A stretch of 64,000 nt of DNA, from contig NC_064536.1 of the NCBI RefSeq assembly GCF_023856365.1, positions 40,369,276-40,433,275 of the forward strand. The letters run 5' to 3'. The DNA comes from Brienomyrus brachyistius. Its lineage: Eukaryota; Chordata; Actinopteri; Osteoglossiformes; Mormyridae. The notes under the pieces were generated by a model, which was given only the letters and a program-made list of their open reading frames with translations, was not told where the DNA came from and ran no database searches. Position numbers and translations under genes: made by a program. The first letter of the stretch is position 1; the number at the start of each line of letters is the position of its first letter. Below are positions 33,386 through 44,400 of the stretch, in pieces.

Positions 33386-33485
33386 GGAAGTGAGTGTCAG
33401 TCTCCACAGATCTGAGGGCAGTGAGACACACATAAGGCTCCTCTGATGCTCCTCTTCATCCTCTTCTTCACTGATGGGCCTCCAG
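33386..33485 (+). pseudogene. B2: orphan promoter plus leader exon
   Basis: ETS site AGGAAGTGAG (33386-33395), 5'UTR, and leader 33446-33485 (MLLFILFFTDGPP, phase 1 donor GTGAGG). As in copy 1, no Ig exon follows before cassette C. Confidence 0.6.
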
Positions 33486-34278
33486 GTGAGGATCACTTAC
33501 TCTGGGACTCCACCATTCAGCGTAGTTAAGATGAAGATAAATTTTGCACAATATACTTACTACATCTGTATGTTCATATTCATATTGTTCCATGAAGTTT
33601 TATCACTTCCCGATAATGGTCTGTGGTGGTAGCATGTTGACTGACTGATTTTAGAATTGACTGCAGTCTTCTTTGTGTCCACTATGTGGCAGCAGTATAC
33701 AGGAAATATCTTATTCTGTCACAGCTGCTGGTGTGTGTAAAAATTCACATACTCTGATAACAAGTAATTCTGCCTCCAACTGTTTGTCAGGGATCTGGGC
33801 AGGAATGAATTACATGCCGACTGTACATACAACAGAGATGGGCTCCTGGGAGAACTTTGCCAGAAGTTGAAACACGACTTTAAGAATGACACTGATACAG
33901 AAGTGGATGGTTTAGGTCCAGAGAGTAAAAATCCAGTTTTTGATGTTGTTTCAAACAACTAGTTGTGTAAAGTGCCACAGACACAGAGTACTCAGCTGGT
34001 TGGTTGAAACTAAATCTTGGTCTGGATTTTTACTTTCTGGACCTGAACTATCCACTGCTGCACTGACCCCCACCTTCTTGGGGGAGGGAGTCAGTCCAGA
34101 CCAGGTCCCCCCCCCCCCCCGCCCCCCAGCTAATAGGCTCCCTGGAAGCTGAAGGGTGTTCCAGCTAGACAGTGCTGAGTGATCTGTGTAATGGGGGGAG
34201 CACAGTCACAACAGAGGTGGATGTATCCCCCCCCAGGAAGAAGAAGTGATGGGTGAGGAGGGCTTACCTCATTATTAG

Positions 34279-34476
34279 TCACCGTTTCTCAGTGGTGCTA
34301 TACTTTGTCTCTCTCGCTGACAGTTTCTTGCTGATGTAGAGCCCTGGGCACTGCTCTTCCTCCTCCTCTTCCTCCTCTCCCACTCCCAGACACCCTCCCT
34401 CCCCCAGTGACACACACCCCATGGCAGTGCTGCTGGCCTCCTCAGCACATGCAGGGCTGCCCTTAAAGAGCCACAC
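34279..34476 (-). mobile_element. Retroelement RNase H fragment (copy 2)
   Basis: Equivalent of 9180-9377. The glutamate run differs in length, and the YISKKLSARETKYSTTEK block is kept. Confidence 0.5.
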
Positions 34477-34612
34477 ATGCCACAGCCAGTCACTGCTGTA
34501 AAGGACGACGTTGGTCAGGTGGGCTGTGGTCTGTCAGTAGGTGACACAGAAGACAGCAGAACTCGTATCAGCCAATCAGAGAGGAGAAAGTGGATTTTTC
34601 ATTGAACTGATC

Positions 34613-34698
34613 AATCAGCAAGTGAGTGTCAGTCTCCACAGATCTGAGGTCAGTGAGACACACATAATGCTCCTCTTCATCCTCTGATGGGCCTCCAG
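34613..34698 (+). pseudogene. B'2: broken leader with mutated ETS site
   Basis: The leader at 34667-34698 has the same eight-base loss and TGA as B'1. The donor CCAG|GTGAG is retained here. The ETS site has become AGCAAGTGAG, and sequence just upstream is deleted relative to copy 1. Confidence 0.55.
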
Positions 34699-34890
34699 GT
34701 GAGAATCACTTACTTCAGGATGGTTATTTCTTCACTTCATGTTTATAATGACTAACAGCAGATATCCCAGGAAAATGTATAAATTAACTATAACTTGACA
34801 GCATGTAGTTCAACCCTTAACTGCGTATGAGCCCTTCAATGGACGGACATCATATGGATTAATGTCGGGTAGGAGGTTATATTCAGAGTA

Positions 34891-35222
34891 CAGGCAGTCG
34901 TCAGGTTACAAACCAGATCGGTTCCCAAAGTCAGTCTTTAAGGTGAATTTGTAGGAAAGTCAGAAAAGTAAATGCAGTACATGATAATAATTATCATTAT
35001 TATTACTGCTATACAGTAAAAAACAAACATACAGTACTGTACTTCCAGCCAGCAAGCCGCTGAAGCCGTGCAATGATTTCAGGAGCGTCACTAATGTCGT
35101 GTCTGTTTGTTATTACAAACCATTGCATTTAGCCCAAATTTTTAATATAAAAGGCTTCATGGCAGTCCGATCGTAAGTATGAGCTGTCCATAAGTCGGCC
35201 TCCTTAACTCGGGGACTGCCTG
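34891..35222. mobile_element. Short TIR element (copy 2)
   Basis: Equivalent of 9842-10174. Confidence 0.7.
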
Positions 35223-35501
35223 TAAAGACATCTGGGCTGACTGACTGATTTTAGAATTGATTGCAATATTTTATTTGTCCACTATGTGGTAGCAGTACAC
35301 AGAAATGTTCTAAATCTATCATTACACCTGCATGATGGACTGACAAAGTCTGCAGATTTTCTGACATATTGCAGTACCACCATATCTGTACCTGTAATCA
35401 AAACAGTGACAGTGAGAAAATCATTTGTGTTTTTATACACTGACACACATTTTTACAATGTGGTCTTATGGACAACATTGACTGCCATATATTACTAATA
35501 A

Positions 35502-35846
35502 GGGGCAGCATGGTGGTGCAGTGGTTAGCATTGTTGCCTCATGCCTCTGGGACCCGGGTTCGAGTCTCCACCTGGGTCACGTGTGTGGAGTTTGCATGTT
35601 CTCACCATGTCGTCGTGGAGCTTCCTCTGGGTACTCCGGTTTCCCCCACGGTCCAAAAACATGCTAAGGCTAATTGGCATTGCTAAATTGCCCATATATG
35701 TGTGTGTGTGCGAGTGAATGGTGTGCGAGTGTGCCCTGCGATAGGCTGGTCCCCCATCCTGGGTTGTTCCCTGCCTTGTGCCCATGGCTTCCAGGATAGG
35801 CTCCCCGCAACCCAGTAGGATAAGCGGTTAAATGGATGGATGGATT
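35502..35846 (+). repeat. tRNA-derived SINE (copy 2)
   Basis: Equivalent of 10454-10789. It keeps a TATGTGTGTG stretch lost in copy 1. Confidence 0.8.
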
Positions 35847-36534
35847 ATTAATACCCCTATGACTGTGTGAACTTTTATATGTAATACAACTTACAAATGT
35901 CATGATGTACCAAACAGTACTTAAAGATGGATGAGAAAAAGCAACAAAGAACCTCAAATAATTTTTCAAATGTTTATTGTTTTACACAAGTAGCAAAGGG
36001 GTTCATAATAAAATAAAATATGCTGGCCTATAAAAAAACAAAAATTCACAAGAGACAAAATGAAAAGCAAACAAACAGCAGGACATGACAAACTTTCTGT
36101 GGTCAATCATTTCTTTAAGAAATCGGTATGGGCACAGAACCTGCTCAGTATTTGGAGGGGAGCGTCTGTAAAAGCACAAAAAAGGAACACGTTCAGCAAC
36201 GGTCTCTGCAAGGGGATTCAAACCCACACGCTTTAGCGTTCGGACACCTACAAATTGTACAAATGAGAAACTTTAAACATTACAAGCTAACGTTAGCTGG
36301 CTCACTGGAGAAGCTCTGCAATAAGGGGAAACGTGTCTAATTTACGCCGTTTAAGCTACCATAACTCCAAAGTTTAACTGAGATGTCAAGAAAATCAGTT
36401 ACTAGCATACTTGACATTGCAACATTTAGTCCGAGCCATTACAAATATAAACCACATAATAAAATTTGAAATATACACGCCAATACGGTAAATAATAACC
36501 TTAACAACACCATATTCGCTGCAGCCTCCCGGAT

Positions 36535-36640
36535 CCTCGTCTTCCGGGTCGTTTGCAGGGTGCGCGTGACGTCAGAGGCAGAGCGTGCAAATGACAGAGA
36601 GTGCGCGCGTGCTGCAGCTCGTACTGACTAGTAGCGACAA
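36535..36640 (+). promoter_or_regulatory. CpG-rich promoter-like stretch (copy 2)
   Basis: CTTCCGGG and TGACGTCA (36567-36574) are conserved in both copies. GTGCGCGCGTGC adds CpG steps. Confidence 0.4.
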
Positions 36641-36666
36641 ACGTAACAAATATTACGGCAAATGAA

Positions 36667-36786
36667 ATACTTTGGTGTACGGCAGAGGTGCAGAGTTTGC
36701 TGGAAATTTTGACGGACTACAGTATCCAGGAACAACTAGATGCAAAACACAAGAAGTCCGAGATATTTGTTAAAATACGGGGCTAC
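36667..36786 (+). pseudogene. Myb/SANT-like domain fragment (copy 2)
   Basis: Equivalent of 11613-11732, with two substitutions visible in the domain (Y to H, S to F). The frame is closed upstream. Confidence 0.4.
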
Positions 36787-37872
36787 GTTCTTATATGTGC
36801 AGCACGATTCAATTGTATTCGCTTAGTTGCTTACTGGATAAATCTATGAGGGCTGTGTGTCAATGCACGCAAGACAACCCCAGATAAATCGCAAAATAAG
36901 GACAATCATGAGCTCCGATATTCTGTGCAGTAGTGCTGTTCTTCAACACAAAAGACAACGCATGAAACAGAAAAGCACAACACAGAAAGTAGCACGGTGA
37001 TAACGAAAGCGTGTTCAGGCCTGAAACTTTAAGTGCAATGTGTGCGCTGATCTGAGAGGCAGTCATACTAAGCCACAGTGAGTACACCCACAGAGGCGAT
37101 CCTACTGGGCCTCTTGTTTTCGTATTGATCCACAGAAATTAAAAGGACCTAATGCAGTGGCACTTTAAAAACTGTATAATGCATAATAAGGACTGAAACA
37201 AAGGTCTGAGGATAGACCCTCTGTATGCAGCACAGTCTCACCTCAAGTAACTGAAAATATGTCAGCTACTTTATACTCGTGCATAAGAGAAATATGCAGG
37301 GCTGCCAATTCTAACGTATGTGACGTGACACACGCTCTCTGACTCTCGCACTCATGCCAGAGATCTTTTTATTATTTTTTTTAACTTTTTTTTAATTATG
37401 CATGCAAGAGATCTTAAGATAAGTCTATATTATTCCATTATGAACCTAAAATTTGCGGCATCAAAAGTGCTGTGGTAGTTTCAAACCATACTGACTACAA
37501 CTAATGAAGCTACCCTGTGAGCTAAAATGATACTTTGTAAAGACCAACTATCAGTTATTTTATGTTGCTAAAATAAGATTTCAAATATTCTTAAAATATC
37601 TGTTCCTGTAAACAACAGAACAAAGACAACATCAACAATGTTTTCCTTTTAACTAATAAGAAATACACAGAAAATGCATCAGTGGACAAACACACATCGT
37701 AAAGATTATAACCTCTGACAGTATGTACTGGCCCTCACTGTTTTCTGCAGTGTCTCTCCCTCTCAGCTCTTCATTTCACACTTTATTTTTGTATCTGCAG
37801 AAAATAGCTGTGAGTCACATGAATGACACAGGAAACCAAGCAAACTGACTTAAATTTTTTAAATATTCCCCC

Positions 37873-38147
37873 TGCACTTGCATGTTCGCCCCATGTCGGT
37901 GTGGGGTTTCCTCTGGGTTCTCCTGTTTCACCCCACAGTCCAAAAACATGCTGAGGTGAGTTGGAGTTACCATATTGTCTGTAGGTGTGCATGTGTGTGA
38001 ATGGTGTGTTTGCCCTGCAATGGGTTGGTGCCCCATCCTGGGTTATTCCCTGCCTTATGGCCATAGCTTCCCAGATAGGCTGTGGACCCTCGTGACCCTG
38101 CACAGGACAAGTGGGTATAGAAGATGGATGCATGCATGGATGGATAA
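37873..38147 (+). repeat. 5'-truncated fish SINE (copy 2)
   Basis: Equivalent of 12812-13075. Confidence 0.7.
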
Positions 38148-38313
38148 TATTAATGGATATAAACTGGATACTGTCGTTCATGAAGTCTTCTTTACTCCGG
38201 CTGAAATTTTAATTTTATTACTGAAGGAGTCTATGCATTGATAGTTTATGTTCTTGAGTAACAGTAATGTTATGACTTGATGAAGCGCTAGACATTCAGC
38301 CTTATGATTTTAT

Positions 38314-38454
38314 CACTTCCTGTTTAAAGTGTCCACTCCCCCTTCACTCTGCCTGCTGTGTGTGAGAATAGAAACGACAGAGACAGTGAAGGTACAGAGG
38401 ATGAGGAAGTGAGTGTCAGTCTCCACAGATCTGGGCTCAGTGACACACACACAT
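38314..38454 (+). promoter_or_regulatory. Candidate proximal promoter/5'UTR of C2
   Basis: CACTTCCTG (38314-38322), GAGGAAGTGAG and the shared 5'UTR lead to the ATG at 38455. Confidence 0.5.
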
Positions 38455-41400
38455 ATGGATCCTCTGATGCTCCTGTTTCTTCTCATTGCTGGGCTCACAG
38501 GTGAGTGTCACTCATTACAGTGGAACTGAGTAGAGATCTCTCTCCTGCTCCTCCCCACACTCTCAGCTGCAGTTTGGAGATCATGATGGAGATCTGCTGC
38601 TAGTTATAATAATGTGGTCCTGGATATTTTGAGTACTTTTTGATATTTAACAAATGACACATTCTTGCATACAGTGGAAGCCACTTATTGTGATCACGGT
38701 AATATGGATCAAATGCTTGACACAGAGCCATTCCTGTACAAATACTGTTTAGATAATTCAGTTATAGTAATCAAGCAGTCTGCTAACACTGATCATTTTG
38801 GGTCTTTTTCGACATGACGACCTATAGAAAAAATGAAAATTGAGGTAGTAATTCTTTTTTTATATATAATGTAATTTCACTTTGATCGTCCTGTAACTTT
38901 GCCTTGCGGTAACCTGCCTGCTTCTGGCTAGTTACCTAAGGCTAATGCTGCGTGCACAGAAAACATGAAAATGTGCTGTGAAAATAAAAATGTATTGAAC
39001 TGAATATTTATGTACAGTACTGTACTGTATTATAGCGTATTTGAATTATGCACAGTTCAGTAATTTAATTTGTACAGTACTGTAATTTGAAAAGCGTTTG
39101 AAACAGCTGTACTGTGTTTTGACATCGTCAATAAAATTCAGTGAATAGTTACGCTGTGCAGTTTATTACCTTATATTCATGTAAAAATATACAAACCTCA
39201 ATTAGATAGTAATCTGCCTGAGGCATAAAGAAGAAGAATAAAATCTGTTGTAATGATCATCCGCTTATAGTGATCAATTTTGCCCAGACAGACGTGATAT
39301 AAACAGTTTCCCCTGTAATTTCAAAAGAGAAAATTATACCTCATGAATTTCTAATTTTGTTTTTTTTAAAAAGCAGATTTCATTTGCTTTTTAAAGTCTT
39401 TTGCAAACTATTTCAGGAACAGTGATATTTAAGGAATGATCAATCTATCGTGAATCAGATTATTGATATTGTAAGTATAATATCTAAATATACTGTGTGA
39501 TGATGTCATCTCTCCCTTTTAGTGATCAATCAGTAAAAAGACACTGTTACTGCAGATAAGATGCCCTCGTCTCTTGTACCCTGTGATTTTCTGTTAGGCT
39601 GACTGGGGTCATTTCAGCAGTACAGGTGGTTATGTGAGCAGACAGCCGGGATGCCATCTGTCATTTCTGTGTGTACAGTCAGTGGGGTCTAAACACCCAG
39701 CTTCATGTGCTACTGGAGCAGGTCTGTGTTTATCAGGGCTCAAGATCAACCTCAGGGATCGAGATTAGACCTGCTTGTCTTTCACTCTACAGTGGGTTTG
39801 GAGAGCTAGTTAACCTCTAGCTGGTAGAGACTAGGGGCAGTGTGGGGGCCTCACACCCCCAAGCTTGTGGTTTTGATATCTGGCCTAGCTCTCTGTGGGC
39901 AGTTTGCATGTTCTTCCTGTATCTATGCTGGTTTCCTCTCAGTTCTCCGGTTTCCTCCCACAGTCCAAAGACACGTGGTTCAGGTGAATTGGTGCCTCTA
40001 AAAGTGCCCATAGTGACTGTGTGTGAGTGTTTGCCCTGTGACAGACTGGCATCCTGTCCTGGGTGTTCCCCTGCCTTGTGCTCTGTGCTGCCTCAGATCA
40101 GCTCCACACTCGCTGTACTGTACTGACCCTGTACTGGATAAGCATGTGGAAGATGGATGGCTGAACTAAAATACATGTAAATACTTTCTGTATCTCATTC
40201 TTAAGTCAAATACCACAGAATTAAGTTTACAAATGAAGCCTTAGTGTCACAGGGGTGTGGTCGTCCCACAGTGACAAGCCCATTCATTCGCCTCATCTAG
40301 GCCTTTTACTAGGGATTTAAGGTCCTGGTTTTCCTCTCAGACCCTAGAACACACTCCCAGACTCAGATTCCCGATCCCACATCCCACTGTAGCCCTTCCC
40401 AAGATCCGACACCTGTTTTGTTTTCCTGTGTCTCTCCCTTGTTCTTGTGACAAAATGACAGTCTTTGTCTTTTAAACATCCCCGTGGTTCTAATAAACGA
40501 ATGTGACCCTAATCCAAGCATTATACAAACATTATACAGTTACTTAGAGATACTGCGATGTGGAAAATGTGAATTCAGTTGGTTGTTCTCCCTGCAGGTG
40601 CTGACAGTGTGTTCACAGTTGGATGGGTGACTGTACAGAGAGGAGGATCTGTCACCATCCCATGTTTCTGTGATGACAGATATAAAACTCATGTGAAATA
40701 CTGGTGCAGAGGGTTTAATGTAAGTTCATGTACACCCATAGTACACACTGACTCTCCACAGGAGGGTAAAGTGTCAGTCAGAGATGATCCTGACCAGCGA
40801 GTCTTCACTGTGACCATCAACAATCTGACAGCTGAGGACTCTGATAGGTACTGGTGTGGTGTGAAGCATAGTGGAGCCTCAGATGTTGGAGATCGGGTTA
40901 ACCTGTCAGTCATTGATGGTAAGATGTCTGTACTGCAGACTGTAGCCAATGAAATGCACAGTATGTAACATGTCATTTAGCCAGAAAGGAAGGACATTAA
41001 CAGAAATATTAAAGGAAAAGATGCTTTAATATTATAAAAATCTGCATTTTATTTTCATTCAATGTGATAAACGAGACTTGGAAGAAGTAACAAGTGACAG
41101 TTTAAATGGACGATTACATGGGGTTAAATATGATAAGTAATATGTTAAGAAATGTCAGTTTATTTGACAAACATTTACATATGCATGTTGTAATGGGCTG
41201 ATATTCATAAACATTTCATTGCTATGCAAATCTTTGAGTGTTTTATCTGTGTGTTCAGGTCCTCCAGGGCTGTCAGTGGAGAAACAGGAGGTGACGGGTG
41301 TGGATGGAGACAGTGTCAGTGTTCAGTGTTACTATGGAAACAACAGAAGACATAGGATGTGGTGTAAGATTGGGGGCTGCTGTGCATCAGAGAGATCAGT

Positions 41401-44400
41401 GAGTTTGGATGGGAGGCCTGTCCTGATCAGGGATGACACAGTAAATAAACTCTTCAGTGTGACAATGAGTGGGCTGGAGAGGAAGGACACTGGCTGGTAT
41501 TGGTGTGCTGCTGGAATCCTGCAGATCCCAGTTCATATTACTGTTAAACGTAAGTAATTCATTTAAATCTGCATGTGAATCATTTATGCTTGAATATAAA
41601 TAGATAAAAACTAATTAACCCTACAGTTTCCTTCATGAAGGGGGTCTGTGCTTCTTTGTGGGGATAGTCCCCTATTTTCAGATATTGTGAAATAAGGTAA
41701 TTTATTGGGATTATAGTTTCTATGCTAGTGGCACGGTGGTCCAGTAGGCGGCGCTGTTACTTAACACCTCCATGTTTAGGGGTTTGAATCTGGCTTCTGC
41801 TCTGTGTGTGTGGAGTTTGCATGTTCTCCATGTGCTGTGTGGGTTTCCTCCCGCAGTCCAAAGACATGAAGTCAGGCTAAATGGCGTCTCTAATAGAGAG
41901 TGTGTGTCTATGTACCCTATGACTGACTGGCATCCTGTCCAGGATGTACTCCATCCCTGTGCCCTGTCCTACCTGGGATAGGCTCCAGGCCCCACATCCC
42001 TGACCAGGAGAAAGGGGTAGAAGATAGATGGGTGGATGGCTGTAGTTTTATGTGTCTATGAATGTATTGGAATATTGACTTACACATCAGCCTTAATTCT
42101 TAGAGAGACATCCTGTAATTCAGCTCTGATATCCTCATCAGATACTAATACTGTCATGACCTGCTTGTCGGCTCCTCATGTGTGCCACGCCCCCTGCTTA
42201 CCCACGTGTTCTTTACCGATCGTACCCAGCTGTGTCTGATTATTTTCAATCAGTCCTGTGTATTTCAGTCCGTGTCTTACCTGAGTCCTTTGTCTGTCAT
42301 TGTTGTTAGCTGTAGTATTGGTGATGGTTACCTGCCTGTTTGCCTGCTTCGTACCAGCTAACCCGCACGATCACCTGCCTGCACCACCCCGATCGTGACA
42401 GAATGACAGACCGTAAGAAAAGGAGGAAGCAGAGGAGAAGGAAGCACCTGGAGGAGCTGATCAGTCTGGGCGCCTGCTCCCTCGCCAACCCCTGGCCTCT
42501 CGCGGAGGGCGAGAGAGAGGAGCTCGTCCTGGGCTCTGACCCAGAACCGCTCTATCTGGGAGCCTACTCCCTAGCGAGGCTCTGGGCTCCCAGCGACGAC
42601 GACGAGGAGGATGAGCCCTTCACGTTCCCTGTGCTGGAGCCTATCCCCCCGGAGCAGCTACCGCCCCTGGACCGGTACAGTTACCGGCCCGAACGACTGG
42701 CAAATTGGGGAGGTTTTAGGGCTGTAAGGGACTCGATCCCCCGAGTGCCCCGGGTCCCGAAGAGGATCGCACCCGTCTCCCCCTCCCAGGACTTGCCAGT
42801 TCTGCCTGCGCTGTCAGCGCAGCTCCCGCCTCTGCAACCTGCGCAGCCGGAGCAGCCATCACCGCTGTCCGCTACGTCTGCGCAGCTTCCTCCACCTGCG
42901 GCTTGCCAGTCCGAGCAGCCGCCGCTGCCTGCGGACCCCGATCCCGTGCAGCCGCCGCTGCCTGCGGAGACCACGCCCACACCCACGCCCAAGGCGCCCT
43001 CTCTGCCGCTCCTACAGCCTGCAGCTCTTGGGCAGGCGCCCCCCCTGCAGCAACCTGCAGCTCCCGGGCAGGCGCCCCCCCTGCAGCAACCTGCAGCTCC
43101 CGGGCAGGCGCCCCTTCCACTGCCTGCCCTAGTGACTTTGCCCCCAGTGACTCCTCTGTCCTCGCCCCGTCATCCTTGACCCCGATCGAGGGCCGTTTTG
43201 TCTGTGTCCCGCAAGGGAAGGGGACACAGACGTCGGACTGGGGTCCCACCCGCCCTGCCCCCTGGCTCGCCCTCCCTCGCCTGCACTAGGGCTCGGTTGG
43301 CGCCTGCGGGTCCTGGCCCTCTGGGTCGGCTGTCGCCTGCGGGTCCCCCTCCGCGGCCTCGTCGCCCTGCCTCGCTCCCACCTCCGGTGCCTGGTCGGTC
43401 GCCTGCTATGTCCCCTTTCCTGCTTTGTCTTTCTGCCTTCCCTGTCCTTTGTCAGCTCCTGTCTCTTGCCCTGTTTTATGCATCGGTCCTGTTTCCCGTC
43501 TCTCGTTGATGGTTCTGTTTCTTTTGCTCCAGGTCCCGGTTCCCGTGTCCCGTCTGTCGCCTCCTCCCTGGCGCGCCCGGTGAAGCGCGCCTTTGGGGGG
43601 GGTTCTGTCATGACCTGCTCGTCGGCTCCTCATGTGTGCCACGCCCCCTGCTTACCCACGTGTTCTTTCCCGATCGTACCCAGCTGCCTGCCTGCACCAC
43701 CCCGATCGTGACAGATACTTTACCCAACACCCGAGGCCTGCAGTGGGGCGTCCGGGCCTATGCCAGAGCCCCAGAGCTGTGGTGCTAGAGATCGACTTTT
43801 ATTTAAATTAGAAATATATTATTTTATACTATTCACAAATAAGACAGATTAATAAATAGAGGTAATGTGCTTTCTGCCAGGATGGGACTGCTGGCTGTCT
43901 GCTTCTTACATCCAGGACCAGCGGTTAAACGAGATGTTACAGTCACTCTGCAGTCACCCTGCAACAATTTGTCAACCGGTGGCCATTTTGTTTCATTGTT
44001 TGCTTCCTTCTCATGGGCTTATCGCTCACGACTCCAAAAGCTCTTGTGCTGACGCCCCGTTACCCACTGCCGCGGACATTAGCTGACCGACATGCCTAGA
44101 CATGCAATACGCATAAATCCCCCCCCCCCCCCCCAAAACAGGATGGCTGTGTTTTACCGATATAAAATAGTACATTTTGTTTAAAGCTACAATAAATATA
44201 TTATAATATTTTCATAAAATAATTAATCTCACCTGTTCACTATCAGTGCCCTGGGATATTAACACTTTGGTCATGACACTAATTCATTGTTCTGCATCTA
44301 ATCATTTTCTCTGTAGAATATCTTTCATAATTTATATTTCAGTTTCAAGAGTGACATTTTCTTAGTCTTTATTGACTAACAGAACACTGTTTTTATTAAC

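Larger units (their letters stand above)
18874..42067. repeat. Segmental duplication, copy 2 (fuller copy)
   Basis: This is a near-identical repeat of 1-15341, longer by two blocks. The first, about 23938-30105, holds most of a LINE, three V exons and the 25-nt exon. The second, about 39447-41107, holds a D1 exon. In both cases the left flank in copy 2 continues as an older paralogous sequence does, so these are deletions in copy 1 rather than insertions here. Past 42067 the sequence no longer matches copy 1. Confidence 0.95.

Noticed and set aside
42681..43289. Several long overlapping frames on both strands in the GC-rich LTR element
   Set aside because: They are shadows of the high GC content and the Pro/Gln repeats. 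Only the plus frame from 42403 has a sensible start and composition.
43867..44086. Frame with DVTVTLQSPC resembling an Ig strand
   Set aside because: Too short, no second Cys or WC motif, and no splice sites in phase 1.
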